The notes beneath the pieces are model-generated. The model was given only the letters and a program-made list of their open reading frames with translations, searched no databases and was not told the DNA's origin. Below, one piece after another: positions 34,956-43,631 of a stretch of 64,000 nucleotides of DNA (the first letter of the stretch is position 1; every line of letters begins with the position of its first letter). A program made the position numbers and the translations under genes. The stretch spans positions 434,001-498,000 of the forward strand of contig NZ_OCND01000001.1 of assembly GCF_900215535.1 (NCBI RefSeq), written 5' to 3'. This DNA comes from Pseudoxanthomonas wuyuanensis. Lineage in GTDB: Bacteria; Pseudomonadota; Gammaproteobacteria; Xanthomonadales; Xanthomonadaceae.

Positions 34956-35795
34956 ATGACGGCCGTACCCAGCAACGGCGGATGTATGGCACGCGGCCGC
35001 TTCACATCGCTTCGCAGCAGCATGCCCGGCATGTTCGCAGTGATCGCCGAATCCGGGCAGTCGTTCGCGCGGCATACCCATGAGCAGTTCGGCATCGGCG
35101 TCATCGAGCGTGGCGCCCAGCATTCGCTGAGCGGGCGCGGGCGGGTCGAGGCCGGCCCGGGCGATGTCATCACCGTCAATCCGCGCGAAGTCCACGACGG
35201 CACTCCCATCAGCGATGGCGGCCGCTGCTGGCGGATGCTGTATATCGAGCAACAGCTGATGGCGGGTATTGCCGAAGACCTTGATGCAAGCGGCCGTGGC
35301 GCCTACGAGTTCTCGAACCCGGTCATCCGCGATGGCCATCTGGCGGATCGGTTCCGCAGGCTGTTCGCGGCCGTTACCGGCATGGCCGCGACCGATGCCC
35401 TTCAGCGCGAGGAACTGCTGCTGGGCGTGTTGGCGGCGGCAACGCAGGCAGGCGGGGTCGCGCGGGAACCGCCATCGTTCCCGCCGGCGTTGCTGAAGGC
35501 TCGGGCGCGCATCGACGACGACCCGGCGGCACCGGTCAGCTTGGCCGAGCTTGCCGGCGAAAGCGGACTGAGCCGTTTCCAGCTGTTGCGGGCGTTCACC
35601 CGTGCCACCGGAATGACGCCGCATGCGTATCTGGTCCAGCGCCGGATCGATCTGGCGCGCCAGCTGATTGCCGCCGGTAGCCCGTTGACCGATGCCGCGC
35701 TTGCCAGCGGGTTTGCCGACCAGAGCCATATGACGCGAGTGTTCACCCGCAAATACGGCCTGTCGCCGCGCAGCTTCGCCAACGCCATCGCCTGA
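34956..35795 (+). CDS. AraC-family transcriptional regulator
   Basis: A 279-residue protein with an N-terminal cupin-type sensing domain (HTHEQFGIGVIERGAQHSL, then GDVITVNPREVHDG) and a C-terminal double helix-turn-helix (LAELAGESGLSRFQLLRAFT, and ALASGFADQSHMTRVFTRKY). The second HTH ends with the usual G-x-S-P-x-x-F. Its target is unknown; such proteins often control a neighbouring efflux or detoxification gene. It sits inside the lipid A/KDO gene run in the same direction. Confidence 0.85.
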   Translation: MTAVPSNGGCMARGRFTSLRSSMPGMFAVIAESGQSFARHTHEQFGIGVIERGAQHSLSGRGRVEAGPGDVITVNPREVHDGTPISDGGRCWRMLYIEQQLMAGIAEDLDASGRGAYEFSNPVIRDGHLADRFRRLFAAVTGMAATDALQREELLLGVLAAATQAGGVAREPPSFPPALLKARARIDDDPAAPVSLAELAGESGLSRFQLLRAFTRATGMTPHAYLVQRRIDLARQLIAAGSPLTDAALASGFADQSHMTRVFTRKYGLSPRSFANAIA

Positions 35796-35877
35796 GCCGC
35801 TGCCGCAATTTCGTTCAAGACCACCCGTGCCGCTGCCTCCAGTCTGGACGTCCGCCAACGTCGATGGAGGTACCCCG

Positions 35878-36315
35878 ATGAAGAACCTGTTGAAGAGCCA
35901 GTTGGGACCGGCACTCCTTTGCCTGGCCGGAGTCTGCGCCGCCCCGCAGGCCGCCGCCGGCAGCGCCGAGGAAGTGGTCCGCGCCTATGCCGACGCTGCC
36001 AGCCGCAACGATCTGGAGGCGTTTCTGGCGCTGTATGACCCGGATATCCGCAAGTTCCGTTTCCCCGGGGAACTGAGTTCGCAGGGACTGGAACACAACC
36101 GCCGCGCGTACGCGCAATCGTTTCCGCGTCATCCGCAGTTGCGCGTCGACATCGTCCAGCTGATCGCGCTGGGAAACAAGGTGATGGTGCATGATCGCGT
36201 CAGCGGCCTGCCGGACGGCGCGGTGGTTGACGAGCTCACCGTCTACGAAGTCGACGACGGCCGCATCGTCAACATCATGTATGTGGAGCGGCTGGCGCAG
36301 GAGATGCCGCGATGA
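35878..36315 (+). CDS. Exported NTF2/SnoaL-like protein
   Basis: The ATG at 35878 has GGAGG 8 bases upstream and begins a signal peptide (MKNLLKSQLGPALLCLAGVC, cleavage near AAAG). The mature part of about 120 residues is NTF2-like: SAEEVVRAYADAASRNDLEA, FLALYDPDIRKFRFP and VDELTVYEVDDGRIVNIMYV. It is predicted periplasmic, with unknown ligand. It overlaps the methyltransferase gene by 4 bases (ATGA), so the two are coupled. Confidence 0.78.
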   Translation: MKNLLKSQLGPALLCLAGVCAAPQAAAGSAEEVVRAYADAASRNDLEAFLALYDPDIRKFRFPGELSSQGLEHNRRAYAQSFPRHPQLRVDIVQLIALGNKVMVHDRVSGLPDGAVVDELTVYEVDDGRIVNIMYVERLAQEMPR

Positions 36316-37292
36316 GCGGGGCCGCCGGGCGCTACGTGCACGGCTACCGGAGCGCGGAAGCCCGCCGCCTGCGCGACCAGGCCGCGGCGCTGGAGGAACT
36401 CATCCATGCCGGTACCGTCTACACCGCCGGCAGCGCGGTGCTGGAGGTGGGCTGCGGGGTTGGCGCGCAGACGGTGGCGCTTGCCGGCCGCCATCCGGCG
36501 GCGCGCATCACCGCGGTCGACATTTCCGCCGTTTCGCTGGCGCAGGCCCGCGCGCGGGTGGCAGCGGCAGGGTTGGGCAATGTCGAGTTCCTGCAGGCCG
36601 ACATCCATGCGCTGCCGTTCGCCGCCGCCAGCTTCGACCACATCTTCGTCTGCTTCGTGCTGGAGCATCTGCCGGATCCGGCCTTCGCGCTGTCGCTGCT
36701 GAAACCGCTGCTGCGGCCGCGCGGCACCATCACCGTGGTCGAGGGGGATCATGGCTCGGCGTATTTCCATCCGGACAGCGAAGCCGGGCGCGCGGTCATC
36801 GCCTGCCAGGTCGAACTGCAGCGCCGCCGTGGCGGCGACGCCTTGCTCGGCCGCCGGCTGTATCCGCTGCTGCGCCAGGCCGGTTTGGCCGGCGTCAGCG
36901 TCGAGCCGCGGCTGGTCTACGTGGACGGGAGCCGCCCGGGCCTGGCGGAGGCCTTCACCCGCAATACATTCGCCGCGATGGTGGCAGGCATCGGTGAAGC
37001 GGCCATTGCGGAAGGGCTGATCGAACCGGAGCGGTTCGCCGCCGGCATCGAGGCGCTCTGCCGCGCCTGCGAGCCCGATGCGGTGTTCTGCTATACCTTC
37101 TTCAAGGCGGTGGCCGCTTGCGCCGATGCGGATCATGACGGCGCCAGGCTGGCGGTAGGCGCTGGCATCGACGCGCCGCAGGCGCCGGGCTCGCGGCTTC
37201 GCGCATCGACAGACCCGGCTATCCGGCATGCATGCCCGAGGATGCACCGTATCCGACGGATAACCGCAGGAGCGCCGGCCCGATGCCGGTAG
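36312..37292 (+). CDS. Class I SAM-dependent methyltransferase
   Basis: A 326-residue cytosolic enzyme with AdoMet motif [13 protein letters not shown] (near residue 45), acidic motif [14 protein letters not shown] and post-[21 protein letters not shown], then VLEHLPDP. It is close to the type 11/25 methyltransferases; the substrate is not readable. The last 50 residues are Ala/Arg-rich and may be poorly conserved. It is translationally coupled to the NTF2-like gene. The three genes from 34956 to 37292 look like one module placed between lpxK and kdsB. Confidence 0.82.
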   Translation: MSGAAGRYVHGYRSAEARRLRDQAAALEELIHAGTVYTAGSAVLEVGCGVGAQTVALAGRHPAARITAVDISAVSLAQARARVAAAGLGNVEFLQADIHALPFAAASFDHIFVCFVLEHLPDPAFALSLLKPLLRPRGTITVVEGDHGSAYFHPDSEAGRAVIACQVELQRRRGGDALLGRRLYPLLRQAGLAGVSVEPRLVYVDGSRPGLAEAFTRNTFAAMVAGIGEAAIAEGLIEPERFAAGIEALCRACEPDAVFCYTFFKAVAACADADHDGARLAVGAGIDAPQAPGSRLRASTDPAIRHACPRMHRIRRITAGAPARCR

Positions 37293-37323
37293 AATCGCCT
37301 GTCTCCGAAAGAGGATGCGGGCG

Positions 37324-38142
37324 ATGGACGAACAACGGGCAGGCGAGGCGGGCCAACGAAGCGACAACGCGCCGATGCTCGACAGCGCGGATTTCATCGT
37401 CGCCATTCCGGCCCGCTACGCCGCCTCGCGGTTGCCCGGCAAACCGTTGCGGCTGCTGGGCGGCACGCCGCTGGTCATCCATGTGGCGCAACGGGCCATT
37501 GCCGCCGGCGCGCGGGAGGTATGGGTGGCCACCGACGACGAACGCATCCGCGATGCCCTGCAGGGCACGCCGGTGCAGGTGGCGATGACTTCGGCGGCGC
37601 ACGCTTCTGGCAGCGACCGCCTGGCCGAATGCGCGCGCATCGCCGGCTGGTCCGACGAGGCCATCGTGGTCAACCTGCAGGGCGATGAACCGTTCGCGCC
37701 GCCGGCGGGCATTCGCGCGGTAGCCGACGCGCTGGCCGCCAGCGGCGCTGAGATGGCGACCCTGGCCACCCCGGTCGAGGATGCCGAGGCGCTGTTCGAC
37801 CCCAATACGGTCAAGCTGGTGCGGGCAGCCAGCGGCGATGCGCTGTACTTCAGCCGCGCGCCGATTCCCTGGCACCGCGAGGGCTTTGCGCAGAACCGGC
37901 AGGCGCTGCCGCCGGGGCAGTGGCTGCGCCATATCGGCATCTACGCCTACCGCACCGGCTTCCTGCAACGCTTCGCGGCGCTGCCGCCGGGCCGGCTGGA
38001 ACAGGCCGAATCGCTGGAACAGTTGCGGGCGCTGGAAGCGGGGTTCCGCATTGCCGTGGCGCTGACGCCAGAACCGTTCCCGCCTGGTGTCGATACGCCC
38101 GAGGACCTGGCCCGGGCCGAAGCGCGGCTGGGCGGCGCATGA
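37324..38142 (+). CDS. kdsB: 3-deoxy-manno-octulosonate cytidylyltransferase
   Basis: It activates KDO as CMP-KDO for lipopolysaccharide inner core synthesis. The protein shows [15 protein letters not shown] (nucleotide-binding), [31 protein letters not shown] and [11 protein letters not shown] plus HIGIYAYR, all KdsB blocks. Three in-frame ATGs (37315, 37324, 37375) are possible. 37324 has AGAGG upstream, while 37375 would give the usual length of about 255 residues. The stop overlaps the phosphatase start by 4 bases. Confidence 0.9.
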   Translation: MDEQRAGEAGQRSDNAPMLDSADFIVAIPARYAASRLPGKPLRLLGGTPLVIHVAQRAIAAGAREVWVATDDERIRDALQGTPVQVAMTSAAHASGSDRLAECARIAGWSDEAIVVNLQGDEPFAPPAGIRAVADALAASGAEMATLATPVEDAEALFDPNTVKLVRAASGDALYFSRAPIPWHREGFAQNRQALPPGQWLRHIGIYAYRTGFLQRFAALPPGRLEQAESLEQLRALEAGFRIAVALTPEPFPPGVDTPEDLARAEARLGGA

Positions 38143-38603
38143 AGCTGCTGGTCGTCTGCCTGGGCAACATCTGCCGCTCGCCGATGGCCGAGGGCGCTTT
38201 GCGCGCGCAGATTGCCCGCTCGCCGCTGGCGGGGCGGGTGGAAGTGGACTCGGCCGGCACCGGCGACTGGCATGCCGGCCAGCCGCCGGACCGCCGCGCC
38301 ATCGCCTGCGCGCGCCGCTACGGGGTGGATATTTCCGGCCTGCGCGCACGCCAGCTGGTCGCCGCCGATTTCGAGCGTTTCGATTGGCTGCTGTGCGCCG
38401 ACCTGCAGAATCTGCGCGATGTGCGGCAGCTGGCGCCGCCGCAGGCGCGGCACAAGGCGGTGCTGCTGCTGGAATGGGCCGGCATTGCCGCCGGCAGCCC
38501 GGTGCCGGACCCGTACACCGGCGGCAGCGAGGATTTCGAGCGCACATGGCGACTGGTCGATTCGGCCGCGTCAGCGGTCGTGGCGCGGCTGTTGGCCGGG
38601 TGA
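38139..38603 (+). CDS. Low-molecular-weight protein tyrosine phosphatase
   Basis: A 154-residue protein with the C-x5-R active-site loop at its N-terminus ([15 protein letters not shown]) and the catalytic Asp in PVPDPYTGG, the two hallmarks of LMW-PTPs. The ATG at 38139 overlaps the kdsB stop (ATGA). Relatives regulate polysaccharide export kinases or dephosphorylate small substrates; here the target is unknown. Confidence 0.9.
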   Translation: MKLLVVCLGNICRSPMAEGALRAQIARSPLAGRVEVDSAGTGDWHAGQPPDRRAIACARRYGVDISGLRARQLVAADFERFDWLLCADLQNLRDVRQLAPPQARHKAVLLLEWAGIAAGSPVPDPYTGGSEDFERTWRLVDSAASAVVARLLAG

Positions 38604-38615
38604 GTCTGCGGCATA

Positions 38616-40049
38616 ATGCTGCGGACAATGAATATGGATATCGCGCCTGAACTTCCGCAGGGCCTGCAATGGCTCAACGCTCCCGGCGGTTCGCTGCACG
38701 AACAGCGCGGACGGATCGTCGCGCTGGCGTTCGTCAATGCCGCCTCGGCCTGGTGCGGGCAGCGGCTGAACGAAATCGCCCAGTTGCAGGCGCGCTATCT
38801 GGGGCGCCTGCAGGCGCTGGCGGTGCATGTGCCCCGGTTCGACAGCGAACGCGACCCGCAGCAGGCGCTCAAGCGGCTGCGCCGGCACGGCGTCAGCATG
38901 CCTATCGGCCACGACGCCGACTGGGTCGCCTGGCAGCGCTTCGGCATCGAGGCCTGGCCGACCGTGCTGCTGATCGATGGCGAGGGCCATATCCGCCACC
39001 GGCTGGTCGGGCTGGAACCGCTGGCGGAGCTGGAGCGAATGGTCGCAACGTTGTGCGACGGACTGCAGTCGCCGCCGGATGACGATCTCGACACCCCGCG
39101 GGAACTCCATCCCGAGCCGCGAACGGCGCTGCGGTTTCCGACCGGACTGGCGGTGACCGGCGAGCGCCTGTTCGTTGCCGACAGCGGCCACCACCGCGTG
39201 CTCGAGTGCACCCATTCCGGCCGCATCCTGCGCCAGTTCGGCATGAAGGCCGCCGGTTTCGCCGATGGCGAACTGACCCTGGCCGGCTTCTGCCGGCCGC
39301 ACGGCCTGGTGCTGGAGCGGGAGGCGCTGTATGTGGCCGACACCGGCAACCATGCGCTGCGCCATGTCAATCTGTTCACCGGCACGGTCAATACCTTGTG
39401 CGGCAACGGCCGCCCCGGCGACGCGGTCGAAGGCGTGGTGCGGTCGCCGCGCAACGTCGCCCTCAATCACCCGCACGCGCTGGCGCTGGTCAACAACCGG
39501 GTGTACCTGGCCCAGGCCGGCGACAACCGGATCTGGAGTTACGACCTGGGTAACCACGAACTGCGCCAGCGCGCCGGGTCCGGCCAGTTGGACGTGCGCG
39601 ACGGCAGCGGGGCGATGGCCGCCTTTGCACAGCCGGTTGCGCTGGCGGCGGTGCACCAGGCGCTGTACGTCTGCGACGCGGTCGGTTCGGCCGTGCGTTC
39701 GATGCAGTTGCGCAGCGGGGTTGTGCAGACGCTGCTGGGCCAGGGCCTGTGGGAATTCGGCAACGAGGACGGCCCGCGCGACACCGCGCGGCTGCAGAAC
39801 CCGCAGGCCATCGCGCTCAGCCCGGATGCGCCGCAGATGTGGATTGCCGACAGCGGCAACGGCAGCCTGCGCATGCTGCGCCTGGGCGGCGGTGAGCTGA
39901 CCACGGTGGCGCTGCCGCGGCCGTTGCAGGGGCCGGCGGGGCTGGCGGTGGCGGCCGGTGCGGTCTGGATTGCCGAAACCGACGCCCACCAGGTGTTGCG
40001 CTACGACATCGCCAGCGGCGAACTGAGCACAGTCGCCATCGAAGAATGA
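38616..40049 (+). CDS. Thioredoxin-like plus NHL beta-propeller protein (NHLRC2-like)
   Basis: About 477 residues; starts at 38616, 38628 or 38634 are possible. The N-terminal 150 residues have a thioredoxin-like fold (IVALAFVNAASAWCGQRL, then WPTVLLIDGEGHIRHRLVG), but the usual C-x-x-C is reduced to a single Cys (WCGQ), so redox activity is doubtful. The rest holds NHL repeats: GERLFVADSGHHRVLECTHS, ALYVADTGNHALRHVNL, RVYLAQAGDNRIWSYDL and MWIADSGNGSLRMLRL. The layout matches NHLRC2-type proteins of unknown biochemical role. Its stop overlaps the uvrC start. Confidence 0.83.
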   Translation: MLRTMNMDIAPELPQGLQWLNAPGGSLHEQRGRIVALAFVNAASAWCGQRLNEIAQLQARYLGRLQALAVHVPRFDSERDPQQALKRLRRHGVSMPIGHDADWVAWQRFGIEAWPTVLLIDGEGHIRHRLVGLEPLAELERMVATLCDGLQSPPDDDLDTPRELHPEPRTALRFPTGLAVTGERLFVADSGHHRVLECTHSGRILRQFGMKAAGFADGELTLAGFCRPHGLVLEREALYVADTGNHALRHVNLFTGTVNTLCGNGRPGDAVEGVVRSPRNVALNHPHALALVNNRVYLAQAGDNRIWSYDLGNHELRQRAGSGQLDVRDGSGAMAAFAQPVALAAVHQALYVCDAVGSAVRSMQLRSGVVQTLLGQGLWEFGNEDGPRDTARLQNPQAIALSPDAPQMWIADSGNGSLRMLRLGGGELTTVALPRPLQGPAGLAVAAGAVWIAETDAHQVLRYDIASGELSTVAIEE

Positions 40050-41908
40050 GCGGCAGCGGAACACCGGACTTCGATGGCAAGGCATACGCCGCGCGGCTCA
40101 GCACCGCGCCGGGCGTCTACCGCATGTACGCGGCCGACGACAGCCTGCTGTACGTAGGCAAGGCCGGCGCGCTGCGCAAGCGTGTAGGCAGCTATTTCAG
40201 CAACACGCCCAAGGCGCCGCGCACGCTGGCGATGCTGGCGCAGGTGGCGCGGATGGACGTCACCGTCACCCGCACCGAGGCCGAAGCGCTGCTGCTGGAA
40301 AACCAGCTGATCAAGTCGCTGGCGCCGCGCTACAACGTGCTGCTGCGCGACGACAAGAGCTACCCCTACGTATTGCTGACCGACCAGGACTGGCCGCGCA
40401 TCGCCTTCCATCGCGGTCCGCGCGCGGTGCCGGGGCGCTATTTCGGCCCGTATCCGGGCGTCACTGCGGTCCGCGAAACGCTCAACCTGATGCAGAAGCT
40501 GTTCAAGATCCGCAACTGCGAGGACAGCGTGTTCCGCAACCGTTCGCGGCCCTGTCTGCAGTACCAGATCGGCCGTTGCAGCGCGCCCTGCGTGGATCTG
40601 GTGGCGGCGGAGGAGTATGCCGAATCGGTGCGCCGCGCCGGCCTGTTCCTGGATGGCCGCAGCGACGAGCTGACCGGCGAACTGAGCGCGGCGATGGAGG
40701 CGGCCAGCGCCACGCTGGATTTCGAGCAGGCCGCGCGATTGCGCGATCTGATAGCCGCCATCCGCACGCTGCAGGCGCGCCAGTACGTCGACGGCCGCGC
40801 TGCGGATCTGGATGTGCTGGCCTGCGTGATGCAGGGCAGTACCGCCTGCGTGCTGCTGCTGGCGTTCCGCGACGGCCGCAACCTGGGCACGCGCACGTTC
40901 TTCCCCAAGACCAACGGCGAGGACAGCGCCGAGGAGGTGCTGGGCGCGTTCGTTTCGCAGTACTACGCCGAGCAGACCCCGCCGGCGGAGATCGTGCTGG
41001 ACCGGCAGATACCCGATGCGGCGATGATCGAAAATGCGCTTGGCGTTTCGGCCAATCGCAAGGTGCAGCTGAAATGGAACGTGCGCAGCGAACGCGCCGG
41101 CTATCTGGAACTGGCTCGCCGCAACGCCGAAATCGCGCTGGCCACCGAAATCTCCAGCCGCGGCGCGCAGACCGCGCGCAGCGAAGCGCTGCAGCAGCTG
41201 CTGGGCCTGCCGGAGCCGGCCCGGCGCATCGAGTGTTTCGACATCAGCCATACCATGGGCGAGGCGACAGTGGCCTCGTGCGTGGTGTTCGACGCCAGCG
41301 GCCCGGTGCGGTCGCAATACCGCCGCTTCAACATCACCGGCATCGAGCCGGGCGACGACTACGCGGCCATGCGCCAGGCCATCGAGCGGCGCTTCCGCCG
41401 CGCGTTGGAAGACCATTCCGCCGAAAAGCCGGGCGTGCTGCCGGACGTGCTGTTGATCGATGGCGGCGCCGGGCAACTGGCGCAGGCCAGGGCGGCGCTG
41501 GCGGATCTGGGCGTGGACGGGGTGGTGCTGGTCGGCGTGGCCAAGGGCGAGGAGCGCCGCGCCGGCCACGAAACGCTGATCCTGGACGATGGCCGCGAAG
41601 TGCGGCCGGGCGCGGCATCGCCGGCGTTGCAGCTGATCCAGCAGGTCCGCGACGAAGCGCACCGTTTTGCCATCACCGGCCACCGCGGCAAGCGGCAGAA
41701 GGCGCGCATGACCAGCAAGCTGGAGGATATCGCCGGCATCGGTCCGCGCCGGCGCGCCAGCCTGCTGAAGCATTTCGGCGGACTGGCCGGGCTGAAAGCC
41801 GCCGGCGCCGACGAAATCGCCCGTGTCGATGGCATTAACGCCGCACTCGCCGAGCGGATCTACGCTAACCTGCACGGGTTGCCCACGCCGACCACGGGAC
41901 ACGAGTAA
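40046..41908 (+). CDS. uvrC: Excinuclease ABC subunit C
   Basis: The 620-residue nuclease makes both incisions around bulky DNA lesions in the UvrABC pathway. The N-terminal GIY-YIG domain (PGVYRMYAADDSLLYVGKAG), a central UVR segment, the RNase H-like nuclease half (RIECFDISHTMGEATVASCV, LLIDGGAGQLAQA) and the C-terminal helix-hairpin-helix pair (IAGIGPRRRASLLKHFGG) are all present. The ATG overlaps the NHL gene stop by 4 bases. uvrC-pgsA order is widely conserved. Confidence 0.95.
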   Translation: MSGSGTPDFDGKAYAARLSTAPGVYRMYAADDSLLYVGKAGALRKRVGSYFSNTPKAPRTLAMLAQVARMDVTVTRTEAEALLLENQLIKSLAPRYNVLLRDDKSYPYVLLTDQDWPRIAFHRGPRAVPGRYFGPYPGVTAVRETLNLMQKLFKIRNCEDSVFRNRSRPCLQYQIGRCSAPCVDLVAAEEYAESVRRAGLFLDGRSDELTGELSAAMEAASATLDFEQAARLRDLIAAIRTLQARQYVDGRAADLDVLACVMQGSTACVLLLAFRDGRNLGTRTFFPKTNGEDSAEEVLGAFVSQYYAEQTPPAEIVLDRQIPDAAMIENALGVSANRKVQLKWNVRSERAGYLELARRNAEIALATEISSRGAQTARSEALQQLLGLPEPARRIECFDISHTMGEATVASCVVFDASGPVRSQYRRFNITGIEPGDDYAAMRQAIERRFRRALEDHSAEKPGVLPDVLLIDGGAGQLAQARAALADLGVDGVVLVGVAKGEERRAGHETLILDDGREVRPGAASPALQLIQQVRDEAHRFAITGHRGKRQKARMTSKLEDIAGIGPRRRASLLKHFGGLAGLKAAGADEIARVDGINAALAERIYANLHGLPTPTTGHE

Positions 41909-41915
41909 GCCTGTA

Positions 41916-42553
41916 ATGAAGTTGACCATCCCCACCTGGCTGACACTGTTGCGGATCATGCTGATCCCGGTGCTGGTCGTGGTGTTCTACCTGCCGTACA
42001 AATGGACCAATTTCGGCGCCGCCTTCATTTTCATCCTGGCCGCGGTGACCGATTGGCTGGATGGCTGGATTGCGCGCCGCTATCACCAGTACTCGGCGTT
42101 CGGCGCGTTCCTGGACCCGGTGGCCGACAAGCTGATGGTGGCCGTGTCGCTGTTCCTGATCGTGCAGGACAATCCGACCATGTGGATGGCGATCTGGGCC
42201 GCGGTCATCGTTGGCCGGGAAATCGCCGTGTCGGCCTTGCGCGAATGGATGGCCGAACTGGGCCAGCGCGCCACGGTCAAGGTTGCCGCGCTGGGCAAAA
42301 TCAAGACCATCGTGCAGATGGTGGCGCTGGGCTGCCTGTTGTACGCGTCCACCCCGGGCAACATCCAGCGGGCGGATATCTGGCTGGGCGAGTGGGTTTT
42401 CGTGATCGGCGACTGGCTGCTGGCCATTGCCGCGTTGCTGACCCTGTGGTCCGGAATCCAGTACCTGCACGCGGCCTGGCCGATTCTGCGCGCGGATGAA
42501 AAAAAGGCTGTTGACAGTTCGCGAGATGCAGGTAAAATTTCGCACCTCACCAC

Positions 42554-42563
<10 letters not shown>
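41916..42563 (+). CDS. pgsA: CDP-diacylglycerol-glycerol-3-phosphate 3-phosphatidyltransferase
   Basis: The 215-residue inner-membrane enzyme makes phosphatidylglycerophosphate. The CDP-alcohol phosphotransferase motif D-G-x2-A-R-x8-G-x3-D-x3-D is complete in DWLDGWIARRYHQ and FGAFLDPVADK. The ATG at 41916 follows the uvrC stop by 7 bases. Its last codons (Thr-Arg-Glu-stop) run into the tRNA-Gly gene, so the stop codon TAG at 42561 is part of the tRNA. Confidence 0.93.
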
Positions 42564-42629
<66 letters not shown>

Positions 42630-42667
42630 AGACGTGGATCCCTTAGGGAAGTTTCAGAGGGATGGAA

Positions 42668-42695
42668 CAAAACCCCGCTTGCGGGGTTTTGTTTT
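42668..42695 (+). terminator. Terminator after tRNA-Gly
   Basis: CAAAACCCCGC, a two-base loop, and GCGGGGTTTTG followed by TTTTG: a strong stem with a T-rich tail. Confidence 0.85.
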
Positions 42696-42700
42696 GTAAG

Positions 42701-42840
42701 AACCTGTTCGAAGTCTTGCTGCGCTTGCCATCTGGCGCGCGTGCGGTGCTCGAAATGCTCATGTACTGTATGTACACTGCGCTTTTCTGCGCTCCGCCAC
42801 GCGCCACCTGGCTGCGCTCGCGACAGACTTTGAACAGGTT
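42701..42840. repeat. 140-bp imperfect palindromic element (MITE/REP-like)
   Basis: Terminal arms AACCTGTTCGAAGTCT and AGACTTTGAACAGGTT are inverted copies with one mismatch. Inside, further arms continue with interruptions (CATCTGGCGCGCGTGCGG against its partner CGCCACGCGCCACCTGG). The whole 140 bases could fold back on the central GTACTGTATGTAC. Placed between two tRNA genes after a terminator, it looks like a non-autonomous mobile hairpin, not a gene. Confidence 0.65.
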
Positions 42841-42890
42841 CGGCGCTTGAAAAGGCGCCTTGATTGCGCCAGTCTGGCGCAGTCGTCACC

Positions 42891-42964
42891 GGCCTGGTGG
42901 CAGAGTGGTCATGCAGCGGACTGCAAATCCGCGTACGCCGGTTCAATTCCGACCCAGGCCTCCA
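42891..42964 (+). tRNA. tRNA-Cys (GCA)
   Basis: A 74-base cloverleaf: acceptor GGCCTGG pairing with CCAGGCC, anticodon loop ACTGCAAAT with GCA, T-loop GTTCAATTCC and encoded TCCA end. Confidence 0.96.
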
Positions 42965-42985
42965 TATTTGCCGACGATTCGGCGT

Positions 42986-43011
42986 AAACCGGCCCTTGCG
43001 GCCGGTTTTTG
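42986..43011 (+). terminator. Terminator after tRNA-Cys
   Basis: AAACCGGCC, loop CTTGC, GGCCGGTTTTT: a stable stem and T-run 20 bases after the tRNA. Confidence 0.8.
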
Positions 43012-43107
43012 TTTATGCCGGCCGGAGCGGTCCTCAGCGCCTGGCCGCCGCCGGCAACGGCAGGCGCCGCTTTCCAATCGGAGGCGGCTGAGGCAGGCTA
43101 TCCCCAT

Positions 43108-43194
43108 GCCCGGATGGCGAAATTGGTAGACGCATCGGACTTAAAATCCGCCGGCCGCAAGGCCATGCCGGTTCGATTCCGGCTCCGGGCACCA
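43108..43194 (+). tRNA. tRNA-Leu (TAA)
   Basis: An 87-base class II tRNA: acceptor GCCCGGA pairing with TCCGGGC, anticodon loop ACTTAAAAT with TAA, a long variable arm (GCCGGCCGCAAGGCCAT), T-loop GTTCGATTCC and encoded ACCA end. Confidence 0.95.
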
Positions 43195-43261
43195 TCTAAG
43201 GCCTGTTGCACGCTCGGATGGGACGCGCCGCACGCTGAAACAGGCCTTGCCGCCAACGCGC

Positions 43262-43411
43262 TCAATCGCGCTTGCGGTTGCGCTCGTCCTCGCGTATCCG
43301 GCGGCGCAGGAATACCGCCACCCAGATACCGATGCCGAACATGACAAAGCTGCCGCCTATGGCCAGCCAGCCGACCGGTTCCAACAGTATTTCGCGCAGT
43401 ATCGGGTGCAT
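43262..43411 (-). CDS. Small single-pass membrane protein, 49 residues
   Basis: Starts MHPILREILLEPVGWLAIGG, with one helix (WLAIGGSFVMFGIGIWVAVF) and a strongly basic, cytosolic tail (RRRIREDERNRKRD). AAGGA lies 8 bases before the ATG. The P-V-G-W-L start, single helix and R-R-R-I end resemble DUF3149-type small proteins, a loose match. It is convergent with tRNA-Leu. Confidence 0.62.
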   Translation of the reverse strand: MHPILREILLEPVGWLAIGGSFVMFGIGIWVAVFLRRRIREDERNRKRD

Positions 43412-43491
43412 GCGTGTTCATCCTTCGGTAGGTGGGCACAGCGTAGTGGCTGGGCAGAACCGGGCATTGACTTCAATCAATCGCCATCCCT

Positions 43492-43520
43492 CTTGGGGGC
43501 ACCCCGGGGGGGGGAGGGGG
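43492..43520. other. G-tract region with quadruplex-forming potential
   Basis: A run of five Gs, CACCCC, nine Gs, one A and five more Gs lie upstream of the glutamate-synthase-like gene. The plus strand could form a quadruplex or compete with a CCCC-GGGG hairpin. Long G runs are also prone to slippage. Confidence 0.4.
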
Positions 43521-43631
43521 ATGCGACTCGGCCGGTTCGAACCGGGACTTGCCGCAAACCAATAGAATCGGGTGCCGGATACGCTTGGCCGAGCGCCGGG
43601 CCGCCCCGACTTTCCTGGCCATGGAGTTCCG

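Noticed and set aside
37293-37314. Trm112-like small gene expected between lpxK and kdsB
   Set aside because: No frame with the expected Cys pattern is present between 34913 and 37323.
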